Virus record (IMG/VR): IMGVR_UViG_3300047551_000523
Coordinates: 1 to 30,521 of that record
DNA: 30,521 bases
Direction: 5' to 3' (one strand)
DNA from: a virus
A program made the translations under genes and the position numbers. Under the pieces are notes generated by a model. It searched no databases. It was given only the letters and a program-made list of their open reading frames with translations, and was not told the DNA's origin. Shown here piece after piece: positions 24,201 to 30,521 of the stretch (its first letter is position 1; each line of letters opens with the position of its first letter).

Positions 24201-24310
24201 TTGATTTTCTGTCCCCAGCTCCAAAAGGCAGCAATTCAATGACGCCTTATCGGAAGTGGAAACAGCTTGCAGAACGAATCAAGTCAAGGATTGAATTAGG
24301 TAAATTCTAA
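21215..24310 (+). CDS. Internal virion protein (gp15-like) with C-terminal lytic transglycosylase and degenerate M23-like domain
   Basis: A 1031-residue protein in the gp15 position (T7 gp15 is 747). Residues 1 to about 735 are long, helical, Gln/Ala-rich ejection-protein sequence. A soluble-lytic-transglycosylase domain follows at about 745-860: catalytic Glu754 in LVGKESGGDAS, then GSGAVGLGQVMPENV and a helical core ending before WNGRKYPSVKQYTEDVLRRY. The last part, about 900-1000, resembles an M23/LytM fold (QPGMDLWF, NWGNYGNMIIVES, VLYSHLDRI, VGSIIGKQGGTGRV), but the HxxxD His is replaced by Gln and the terminal HxH by SID, so zinc binding is unlikely. In T7 the transglycosylase is at the N-terminus of gp16. 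The enzyme would locally cut peptidoglycan during DNA ejection. Confidence 0.9.
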   Translation: MAQIYQSQGPRVNLSGPQQGVGFQPVQAFDPSQQIESNAMRRAQQLADFGDAVLRNQSRDVEILSRFSTTLNEFLFKQAEQHNENEMKLGLASVLNGDLRPKDDVMIKFKQQETELATQATTEAQLSDTVAQVSPAVAEQRRQDSPALTGWRAYGAAIGRAKMAAASAQTILQDFMESDQPVVPIPQPDGTVKLIAPNQAKLPAEINASIAVGQQMFIDQSGISNLNPLVLAEHLTPTMLAVKQAIVSNRVAAAREEFKSEAIENVQTRIGADVAVIDPSDASQVQKVWQESTRELQINGRLKRGEANKAVIEAIIDHTKALGRSDILEAFANTPLIAEQPNGPTVGDRFRPLFEEAGRSIDQYQEYLQQKAEKDQDDQVSEVISAHQLLLTQPGVTQQQIKESYQATAQQLRTLSAAGNAKAVNALSDLLRTGENYNPYLAADLSRDIASGIRMDPASIDELVRRGRISASEANDLKSQLPSSATLDKMKVLDPEIKRLVKGIYQVQLSEAGITPLDAGSAVALLEGQMSDELSELAQTYIEANPKASPAELRDFLRTRAEAISKQPRFTFSIDQNGRVKPNAPLSTNPKVNKFLNPVTGKQTLDFTSVTPAQVQTARPKTSVDFLISSRDLATNTQNYLNGAGPTPRAKAMMIATGRSFEQLLRDQSKAYGIPFTNLTQSQAAKAAQIRRQLAPAAAAILDNPNATPSQRIRSWNDINAAKQRQLSREQLQPGGTSGPINFQAAYNALVGKESGGDASVLNRDGSGAVGLGQVMPENVGPWTQKWLGRAMTPEEFRRNPEAQRRVVSAQFQMNINDQLAAGNPPDIALRKAASIWYSGKPELYDDPRPQYWNGRKYPSVKQYTEDVLRRYQQNFSSARFGGRANFTPQNVQSIRIENPADRSFQPGMDLWFADKKFGAVLPGVVKEVRRNWGNYGNMIIVESTDPQTGDKIDVLYSHLDRIDVAEGQPINVGSIIGKQGGTGRVESEDKTIASIDFLSPAPKGSNSMTPYRKWKQLAERIKSRIELGKF

Positions 24311-24312
24311 CC

Positions 24313-24375
24313 ATAAGAGAAAGAGGGCATAAGCTGCGATGATGCGTCATTGCTACTTTGATTATGTCCTCTTAT
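24313..24375 (+). terminator. Nested hairpin between the gp15-like and gp16-like genes
   Basis: A 12-bp stem pairs AAGAGGGCATAA (24321-24332) with TTATGTCCTCTT (24362-24373), with a single G-T pair. Inside it a second 7-bp stem, GCGATGA with TCATTGC (24336-24353), closes a TGCG tetraloop. An alternative outer pairing, ATAAGAG (24313-24319) with CTCTTAT (24369-24375), competes with the long stem. ATCTTTTG follows, a weak T tract, so this may be an attenuating terminator or an RNA-processing or stability element. It begins three bases after the upstream stop. Confidence 0.65.
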
Positions 24376-24405
24376 CTTTTGCAAACCATTAACTTATCTC
24401 CTTGC

Positions 24406-24412
24406 GGAGGAG
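24406..24412 (+). promoter_or_regulatory. Strong Shine-Dalgarno sequence for the gp16-like gene
   Basis: GGAGGAG lies 10 nt before ATG 24423. It decides the start: an in-frame TTG at 24402 would place the ribosome site inside the coding region. Few genes in this window have so strong a site, and it compensates for the lack of overlap with the previous gene. Confidence 0.8.
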
Positions 24413-24422
24413 AACACAACAC

Positions 24423-27400
24423 ATGACTACAAGTTGGAGAGCATTTGGTAGCAGCCAACGTCAAGGGGTGGAAGATCCTCTTGAACGTAACAAAAAAGAT
24501 CAAGCACTACGCCAACAGCAACAAGCAGAACAGCAACGTAAACAGCAAGAGGAGCTTAAGAAAAAGCAACAACAAGAACAAGCTGTTCCAACAAGGAATC
24601 CACTTCAACCAATCCAACAAGCTCTTAGCACAGATCTTGCTCCTACGATTCTTCAAGGCATTGACAATACGTTTGGAACTAATCTAAATCAGATCAGGGA
24701 ACAAAATATTCAAAACGCTGGAGGAGCTGAAGCCGTCAAAGCACAACAACAAGCTCGTCCTGTTGGTCAAGATGAAGGAGTCAACGTTGTTGGTAGTGAA
24801 ATCCTTCGTGGTGCCATCAAGGCCCCAGTCAACCTACTGGAAGGAGTCCTTAACACAGGTGAACTTGTTAAAGACACAATCGTAGCTCCATTCCAAAAGG
24901 ATCCAACTAAGAATCCGTTTGATAAGCGCTACATTCAAGCAGCATATGACTTTAAGGTTCAAGGCGCTAAGACCCCAGTTGGTAAACTTGCTGAAGGTCT
25001 GTTGACGTTTGGTCTTGCAATGAGGCAGGCGGCCATCCGTCTTCCAAAGGCAGCCACAACCTTAGGGACTGGAGGCAAGGGAATTCAAGGTGCAGTAGCA
25101 TCTGGTATTGTTCCTGGCATTGTTGCTGATCTTTTGCTTGCCAAACCGAATGATGGTAATCTGGCAAACCTTGTACAAGATATTGTACCGCCTGAGTATC
25201 GTGATTCCTTCTTCTTTGCCCTAGCCATTGATAAAGAAGATAACCCATGGCAGGCACGTATCAAGACGGTCCTAGAAGGTGCTGGAACTGGTGCTGCTGT
25301 GGATACCCTTCTGTTTGTGTTGAAGGGCCGTAGAGCGGCACAGAGAGCCCTTAAAGAGGGAAAATCAAAGGATGCAGCTCTCAAGGTAGGTATTGAGGAG
25401 GCCAACGCAGAAAAGACTGTTCTTGATAAGCAGCATCAAAAGAACGTCAATGCTGAGGCTCAACGATGGACAGTCAGCCAACAGATCGAATCTGAGCGGC
25501 TGGCTCAACGGCAAGAGCAGCTTACTCAAGAAGAAATCGAACTTCGAAGGGCAGGCATCACCGAAGAAGATCCAAACCTCCAACAAGTACAAAAGAATCT
25601 TGAGGATAATCGCATCGCTCAAGCTCAGTTGGATAGTGAGGCCATTCGTGGGTATGATCCTGATTCACCAGAACTCCTTCCCCATGAACGCTCAGCCTCC
25701 ATCTCTACAACTCCAGATGTCAACCGCATTGCAAAGCAACAGCTAGAGTTGGAGACGGGTGCTCCTATTTCATCCAAGCTAGGAGGAGCCACTTCTGCGT
25801 ATCGGGAAAATATCACCGCTCATGGTGGATCCGAGCATATGATTACGGATGCTGGATACCGAATCCTGAACTTGGAAGATGGGGTAGAAAAACTCGTTAA
25901 AGATACGTCTAAGAGAACCGATCTGCAGACCCTTGCCAAGAGCATGGGACGGTCAGTCGATAGCATTGTACGTGATGCTGCTCGGATTGTTCAAGATGTA
26001 CGAGATGCAACTGCTTCTTGGACTCAACCTGAAGACAATCTTTTGGATGTCTTGAAGAAGTCTGGAGCAGTCATGGAGGTTCGTGGTGCTACTGATGGTA
26101 CCTCTGGAGACATCGTTAATCGAGAGGGTGTCGTTGCTCTTAAGACTCTGATTACGGATACTAGCAATCAGATCTATGAATTGGCAATGAATGCCGACAA
26201 GATGCTAGAAGCACGTCTTGCAGGTGGCAACCAGTTCGACCGATTGGTTGATAGGCTTGTGACTCTTCTCGGTCTTCATAAGCAAGCGGCTGTGTTTCAC
26301 GGTGGCGGGCTTCAAGCATTCTCTATTGATCCACTTAATGCTGTCAACAGTCGCGGTCCTGATGTAACTCAAGCAACTGATGAGGCGGCTTTAACCATTG
26401 GACAGGCTAAGGCATGGGCATCGAAGATCAAAGAACTGGCTCGTCAAGGAGATCCAGACGCCCAAGAACAGATGCAACAACTTGTTCGAGCGATGGCTCT
26501 TGCGGGTGGTGATCCAACCAAAGCCATTTCGTTTGTTAATGTGGCTGCAAAGCTTGGAACGGAAGGTCTCATGCAGACCATGTATAACTCCTTACTGTCG
26601 GGACCCATCACACACCTGCGTAACATCATCGGCAACAGTTACGCTTTGATTGAACGGCCCACGTCTATCCTGTTGCGAGGAGTGTTGAATGGAGATGAAG
26701 CCTTGAGGAGATCAGCTATTGCTGGCTACCATGGCATGTTTTCATCCGTCCGAGAAGCTTGGAAGGTGGCTGGTATTTCATTGAGGACAGGCGATTCAGT
26801 TAACTTGAATGCAAAATTTGTCCTTCAAGATGCCGTGTCGTTGGCTCAAGTTGAACAGCTTAAGATGGCTGCAAAGCCTGGATCTGGCGAAGAATTGGCT
26901 GCTGGGTTTGTTGAAGCTCTTTTGAGGTTCACCCATAATCCTATCTTAAGCCTACCGAACAGGCTATTGATTGGTGAAGATGATTTCTTCAAGACACTGG
27001 TTGCTCGGGCTCGGGTTCAAACCGAAGCCATGTATAAGGCTGTCAGTGATGCTAAGAATGATAATGACGTTGAGACGTTATTCCAATCTTACATGACTGA
27101 ATTCAGCAGGAAGATTGACCCCGTGACTGGACGTATTTTAGATCCAACTCTACTTGAATATGTGGATCGAGCTACGTTCCAAAATAATCCAGGAGGCATG
27201 GTCAACTCTTTTGCTAACTTCATCAACAACACTCCTCTTGGTATTGGTCGTATCTTTACACCATTTATTCGCACCCCAGCAAACATTTTGGCTTATGCTG
27301 GTCAACATACCCCAGGCTTGGCTCGCCATCTTACCCAATACAAAGAAGCAATTCGTAGCGGAGATGAGCTGTTGATTGCTGAATACAAAGGGAGAGCAGC

Positions 27401-28421
27401 TATTGGTACTATGACTGTGAGTATGGTAGGCCTTGCTGCTCTTAATGGATACGTGACTGGTAATGGCCCTTCTGATCCTAAGGAACGTGCCATCTGGTCT
27501 CGCACACACAAACCTATGTCTGTTAAGGTTGGTGACAAGTGGGTGTCTTACCAATCTATTGAGCCACTGAGTACAATCATTTCAATAGCTGCAGACATTG
27601 CCATGCTTGCCAGGATGGGCTCTGCAAATGCTGCTGAACGTATTGCTGGTCAACTTGGCTTTGCGATTGCAGCTGCTGTGACTCAGAAAAGCTACCTTGC
27701 TGGATTGTCTGACATTGCAGAAATCATTGATCCTACCAACCTTACTCCAGAAGGATTCAGTCGAGGACTTCTCAATACCGCCAACAATTTCATTCCTGGA
27801 GCTGGTATTCGTAGGATGTTTGCCAATGCCATCGACCCTTATCTAAAGGAAGTTGACAATGAACTTCAAAGGGCACTTAATGTGGCTATTCCAGGGTACA
27901 AACTTTACGGCCCAACCAAGGTTGATTTCTTGACTGGTGAAGAGATGTCTTCCTCTGGTGGTGGGTGGTACAATGCCATCAGCCCCATCCGTATTGCTCC
28001 TGTTAATGCGGATCCAGTTAAAGACATGCTTGTTGACATTAACTACGAAATGAAAGATGTGATCAAGTATGGTCAAGACAACGTGGAGCTTACTGCTGAA
28101 ATGAGGCGTAACCTGGCTCTTGAAATGCACAATAGTGGTGTGTATCAAAAGCTAAACAATCTACGCCAGCAAGAGTGGTTCAAGCAAGACGTAAAGGAGT
28201 GGAAGGATCGTGGATTGAGCTTCTCTGCTGAAGGGAATCGTCCTCGTCATTACCAGGCGGTTGAACGCATCATCAACAATAGCCGACAGGCTGCCTTCCG
28301 TAAGATGGGTCAAACCGATCCTGGGTATGCCACGCTTGTTCGTGAAGCACGTCTTAAGAAGGTTCAATCTCGAAGAGGTGTTTACACAACCATTGATAAC
28401 CTTACTAACTATCCAAACTAA
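24423..28421 (+). CDS. Internal virion protein D (gp16-like), largest ejection protein
   Basis: A 1332-residue protein, near T7 gp16 (1318) in size and in the same position before the tail fibre. Start ATG 24423 (MTTSWRAFGSSQRQGVEDPL) is set by the GGAGGAG site. Residues about 25-60 are a Gln/Lys/Glu-rich coiled coil. The rest is mainly helical, with Gly/Ala-rich hydrophobic stretches such as AIGTMTVSMVGLAALNGYVT and AERIAGQLGFAIAAAVTQ that could insert in the inner membrane. No transglycosylase domain is visible at the N-terminus, unlike T7 gp16; that activity is on the preceding protein. Known segments of podovirus gp16 relatives include LLSGPITHLRNIIGNSYALI and NNTPLGIGRIFTPFIRTPAN. It is expected to be ejected and to form the inner part of the DNA channel. 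Confidence 0.85.
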   Translation: MTTSWRAFGSSQRQGVEDPLERNKKDQALRQQQQAEQQRKQQEELKKKQQQEQAVPTRNPLQPIQQALSTDLAPTILQGIDNTFGTNLNQIREQNIQNAGGAEAVKAQQQARPVGQDEGVNVVGSEILRGAIKAPVNLLEGVLNTGELVKDTIVAPFQKDPTKNPFDKRYIQAAYDFKVQGAKTPVGKLAEGLLTFGLAMRQAAIRLPKAATTLGTGGKGIQGAVASGIVPGIVADLLLAKPNDGNLANLVQDIVPPEYRDSFFFALAIDKEDNPWQARIKTVLEGAGTGAAVDTLLFVLKGRRAAQRALKEGKSKDAALKVGIEEANAEKTVLDKQHQKNVNAEAQRWTVSQQIESERLAQRQEQLTQEEIELRRAGITEEDPNLQQVQKNLEDNRIAQAQLDSEAIRGYDPDSPELLPHERSASISTTPDVNRIAKQQLELETGAPISSKLGGATSAYRENITAHGGSEHMITDAGYRILNLEDGVEKLVKDTSKRTDLQTLAKSMGRSVDSIVRDAARIVQDVRDATASWTQPEDNLLDVLKKSGAVMEVRGATDGTSGDIVNREGVVALKTLITDTSNQIYELAMNADKMLEARLAGGNQFDRLVDRLVTLLGLHKQAAVFHGGGLQAFSIDPLNAVNSRGPDVTQATDEAALTIGQAKAWASKIKELARQGDPDAQEQMQQLVRAMALAGGDPTKAISFVNVAAKLGTEGLMQTMYNSLLSGPITHLRNIIGNSYALIERPTSILLRGVLNGDEALRRSAIAGYHGMFSSVREAWKVAGISLRTGDSVNLNAKFVLQDAVSLAQVEQLKMAAKPGSGEELAAGFVEALLRFTHNPILSLPNRLLIGEDDFFKTLVARARVQTEAMYKAVSDAKNDNDVETLFQSYMTEFSRKIDPVTGRILDPTLLEYVDRATFQNNPGGMVNSFANFINNTPLGIGRIFTPFIRTPANILAYAGQHTPGLARHLTQYKEAIRSGDELLIAEYKGRAAIGTMTVSMVGLAALNGYVTGNGPSDPKERAIWSRTHKPMSVKVGDKWVSYQSIEPLSTIISIAADIAMLARMGSANAAERIAGQLGFAIAAAVTQKSYLAGLSDIAEIIDPTNLTPEGFSRGLLNTANNFIPGAGIRRMFANAIDPYLKEVDNELQRALNVAIPGYKLYGPTKVDFLTGEEMSSSGGGWYNAISPIRIAPVNADPVKDMLVDINYEMKDVIKYGQDNVELTAEMRRNLALEMHNSGVYQKLNNLRQQEWFKQDVKEWKDRGLSFSAEGNRPRHYQAVERIINNSRQAAFRKMGQTDPGYATLVREARLKKVQSRRGVYTTIDNLTNYPN

Positions 28422-28424
28422 GAA

Positions 28425-30467
28425 ATGGCTATCACAGAAAACGTTTATACTGGAAATGGTTCAACTCTTCTGTATGCCATTTCTTTTCCTTACCTGAATC
28501 AGTCAGACGTCAAGGTCACCGTTAATGGCACACTTGTAACCAACTACAGCTTTGCCAATACAACGACCATTCAGTTTGGATCTGCACCAGCAAGCGGAGC
28601 CATCATTCGAATCTACCGTCAAACAGATGATTCCCAGATTGAGAATAACTTCTTCGCTGGGGCATCCATCAAGGCAAACGATCTGAATGAAGACTTTAAT
28701 CAGGCTCTATATCTGATTCAAGAGAAGCTTGGCAAGTATGGAGATGTGATGAATGGGTCACTCGATATGGGTGGCAACAAGATCACAGGCCTTGCTGATC
28801 CTGAGCAATGTACGGATGCGATTGGTAAGTGCTGGGCAGAAGACAACTTCCTTGGAGTTCCGGATGATACGGCTGTTCAGGTGCCTTATCTTTGGGTGTC
28901 ATATGCTGCCCAGAACACAATTGACAGTGCAACCTTAAACGAAGAAAGCAAGATCACCCAGGATCTTGAAGGCAACAGCTATCAAGCAGCTGCTTACAAA
29001 CTGTATGGAAGTGGCAACCCACAGTCCTTGATGGTTACCAAGCGGAATGCTGTTGGACAGGTTCAATGGAGTAAGATCATTGACAAGGCAAATGCTGTCT
29101 GGCAAGGTGGATGGGAGATTGCCTTTAATCCTGTCAACAGTTGCTTGTATCTGGCTCAGAAAACAGCTGCAGCTACTCCACAACGAATCATCTGCCTTAA
29201 CACAGAAGGAACCATCGTCTGGGCCAAGGCCTACACCACTCCAGCCCACCCTACGCTTGAGCCGGGAAGTGGATTGGTTGTGGTTATTGGTGATCATCTG
29301 GCGATTAACAGTGTTACTGGCCATGTTTATGTGGGCGTGCAACGAGGTGACTTTTACAAAAAGGGTGGTGGACTTCTGACCCTACTTACAGATGGCACGG
29401 TAGCTTCCTTCAACTGGTTCCCACTAAGTCAGACTGGCACAGCACAAGGGTTTAGTCGCGTTGAGTCAATCACAAACGATTCAACCGGTAATGCCTATGT
29501 GATGGGTCAGTGGTGGAGCTATGATGATTTCTTTGGAGGTGGTCGTCGTCAAAGCAGCTTCTTGTTCCAGATGAATGCTGCTGGTACTACTTCCCAGTCG
29601 TTTAGGGTTTATGGTAATCAGCATGTAACTCAAGCAAATAACGGATATGTAGGTATTCCTTGTCTGTTTGGATATGCACAAGGATCTAACCTAGCTCGTA
29701 AGGCTGATGGATCGTTTGTGATTGCTGGAGCCGATCAATTCTTTAATATTGGTTCTAACTACACACCTATTTCTACCTTTAGTAAGTCAGTTACTTGGCA
29801 ACGTAACTTACAATTAAAAGGTGCTGATATATCACTATCTAGTTATGGTGGAGCAATCAGCTCTACTATTACTAGCCCTACTCCTTGTGCTAGTTTTACA
29901 ACTGTAAATACATCTAATCAGATTGCTTCTGGTAGGCAACTTGGGTTTAATAATATTAATTCTAATCCACAAGTCACTGATTCTTCAAGTCTGACAAATT
30001 ATGACTTGAATGTAAGCACCCATAACACAGCCGTTGTTGGATTCTCATTAGACACAACGGCAACCTATTCTGTTACTGGCCTTACATACTATCCAAACAA
30101 CACCTATCAAAGCAGTATACTGACATCTGCTCCAGCAAACAACACACCCATTACGCTGACATCTGCCACCAATCCACCGGTATCAGATTCAGCCAGCGTG
30201 ACACTTTATGTGCCCGTTACCAACAATGGGTTGTTGATCAGTGGAAACGTGTCAACCGTTGTCACCCTTACATACACGAACGAAAGCACTCCTTCAAACG
30301 TGTGGCTGTATGGGTATACAAATACTACCTACACAACCAGCATTCCACTTGTTCCTACTTCTGCTTCTTATCCTGGAAGCCCTGGTAATGTGGCGTGGGA
30401 TGCAAACTACATCTATTTCTGCACAGCTACCAACTCTTGGAAACGGGTAGCATTCACTTCTTGGTAA
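28425..30467 (+). CDS. Tail fibre protein (gp17-like), mosaic C-terminus
   Basis: A 680-residue receptor-binding fibre (T7 gp17 is 553). Residues 1 to about 140 form the conserved T7 tail-fibre N-terminal domain that attaches to the tail: VYTGNGSTLLYAISFPYLNQ, IRIYRQTDDSQIENNFFAGA and DLNEDFNQALYLIQEKL. Residues about 185-440 contain repeated strands of the type 'k.n..G.v.W.k' (VTKRNAVGQVQWSK, CLNTEGTIVWAKAY, FQMNAAGTTSQSFRVYG, RKADGSFVIAGADQ), suggesting a beta-propeller-like or repeat-strand domain. The C-terminal 240 residues are Thr/Ser/Asn-rich beta sequence. The stretch 29760-30000 is AT-rich (28-40% GC in sampled lines against 63% at 29221), a likely recombinant receptor-binding module. 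It begins three bases after the previous stop. Confidence 0.92.
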   Translation: MAITENVYTGNGSTLLYAISFPYLNQSDVKVTVNGTLVTNYSFANTTTIQFGSAPASGAIIRIYRQTDDSQIENNFFAGASIKANDLNEDFNQALYLIQEKLGKYGDVMNGSLDMGGNKITGLADPEQCTDAIGKCWAEDNFLGVPDDTAVQVPYLWVSYAAQNTIDSATLNEESKITQDLEGNSYQAAAYKLYGSGNPQSLMVTKRNAVGQVQWSKIIDKANAVWQGGWEIAFNPVNSCLYLAQKTAAATPQRIICLNTEGTIVWAKAYTTPAHPTLEPGSGLVVVIGDHLAINSVTGHVYVGVQRGDFYKKGGGLLTLLTDGTVASFNWFPLSQTGTAQGFSRVESITNDSTGNAYVMGQWWSYDDFFGGGRRQSSFLFQMNAAGTTSQSFRVYGNQHVTQANNGYVGIPCLFGYAQGSNLARKADGSFVIAGADQFFNIGSNYTPISTFSKSVTWQRNLQLKGADISLSSYGGAISSTITSPTPCASFTTVNTSNQIASGRQLGFNNINSNPQVTDSSSLTNYDLNVSTHNTAVVGFSLDTTATYSVTGLTYYPNNTYQSSILTSAPANNTPITLTSATNPPVSDSASVTLYVPVTNNGLLISGNVSTVVTLTYTNESTPSNVWLYGYTNTTYTTSIPLVPTSASYPGSPGNVAWDANYIYFCTATNSWKRVAFTSW

Positions 30468-30470
30468 TCA

Positions 30471-30521
30471 ATGGCTGTTAAGGCAAAGGTTGGTATTTCA
30501 GGTGCTCGTAAGGTCTTTCAA
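30471..30521 (+). CDS. Start of a gene after the tail fibre, cut by the window end
   Basis: ATG 30471, three bases after the tail fibre stop, opens 17 codons encoding MAVKAKVGISGARKVFQ with no stop before the edge. Spacing and frame fit the operon. It is too short to assign; a second fibre or tail-associated protein, or a lysis or packaging gene, would be expected at this position in T7-like phages. Confidence 0.6.
   Translation, partial: MAVKAKVGISGARKVFQ

Overview
This window is a stretch of a T7-like podovirus (autographivirus type) genome that very probably infects picocyanobacteria of the Synechococcus/Prochlorococcus/Cyanobium kind. All genes supported here lie on the + strand, are tightly packed, and follow T7 order: early/replication genes on the left, then nucleotide metabolism, then virion morphogenesis. 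The cyanophage assignment is an inference. It rests on a short class I-like ribonucleotide reductase pair, a MazG-like hydrolase and a DUF3310 protein inside a T7-type backbone, and on small proteins of a cyanobacterial type near the left edge. No integrase, tRNA, CRISPR array or insertion sequence was seen in the window.

Layout. 1-974: the tail end of an unknown gene and four small, overlapping early ORFs. 976-3333: single-subunit phage RNA polymerase. 3340-4379: two small unknown genes and the gp2.5-like ssDNA-binding protein. 4379-8848: endonuclease I (Holliday junction resolvase), primase-helicase, family A DNA polymerase and 5'-3' exonuclease, each overlapping or nearly touching the next, forming a complete T7-type replisome. 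8818-12050: a small hydrophobic protein overprinted on a DUF3310 gene, a MazG-like pyrophosphohydrolase, and ribonucleotide reductase alpha and beta, which together supply dNTPs. 12053-16229: proline-rich small protein, portal, small unknown, scaffold, a 213-bp noncoding region rich in palindromes, and the major capsid protein followed by a hairpin terminator. 16308-24310: tail tubular proteins A and B, a gp13-like protein, and gp14-like and gp15-like internal virion proteins; the gp15-like protein carries a lytic transglycosylase and a degenerate M23-like domain. 24311-24422: a structured spacer with a strong ribosome binding site. 24423-30467: gp16-like internal virion protein and the tail fibre. 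A further gene starts at 30471 and runs off the window.

How it works together: the phage polymerase would transcribe the middle and late genes. The resolvase, primase-helicase, polymerase, exonuclease and SSB replicate the DNA while the RNR pair and MazG-like enzyme manage nucleotides. Portal, scaffold and capsid build the head, and gp11/gp12/gp17-like proteins form the short tail. The gp14/15/16-like proteins are ejected to open a channel through the cell envelope.

The most interesting points are: an RNR beta subunit with phenylalanine where the radical tyrosine should be; a ~200-nt region apparently coding in two frames; the palindrome-rich leader of the capsid gene; a transglycosylase on the gp15-like rather than the gp16-like protein, joined to an M23-like fold without its zinc ligands; and base-composition patches suggesting recombination inside the RNA polymerase, exonuclease and tail fibre genes.
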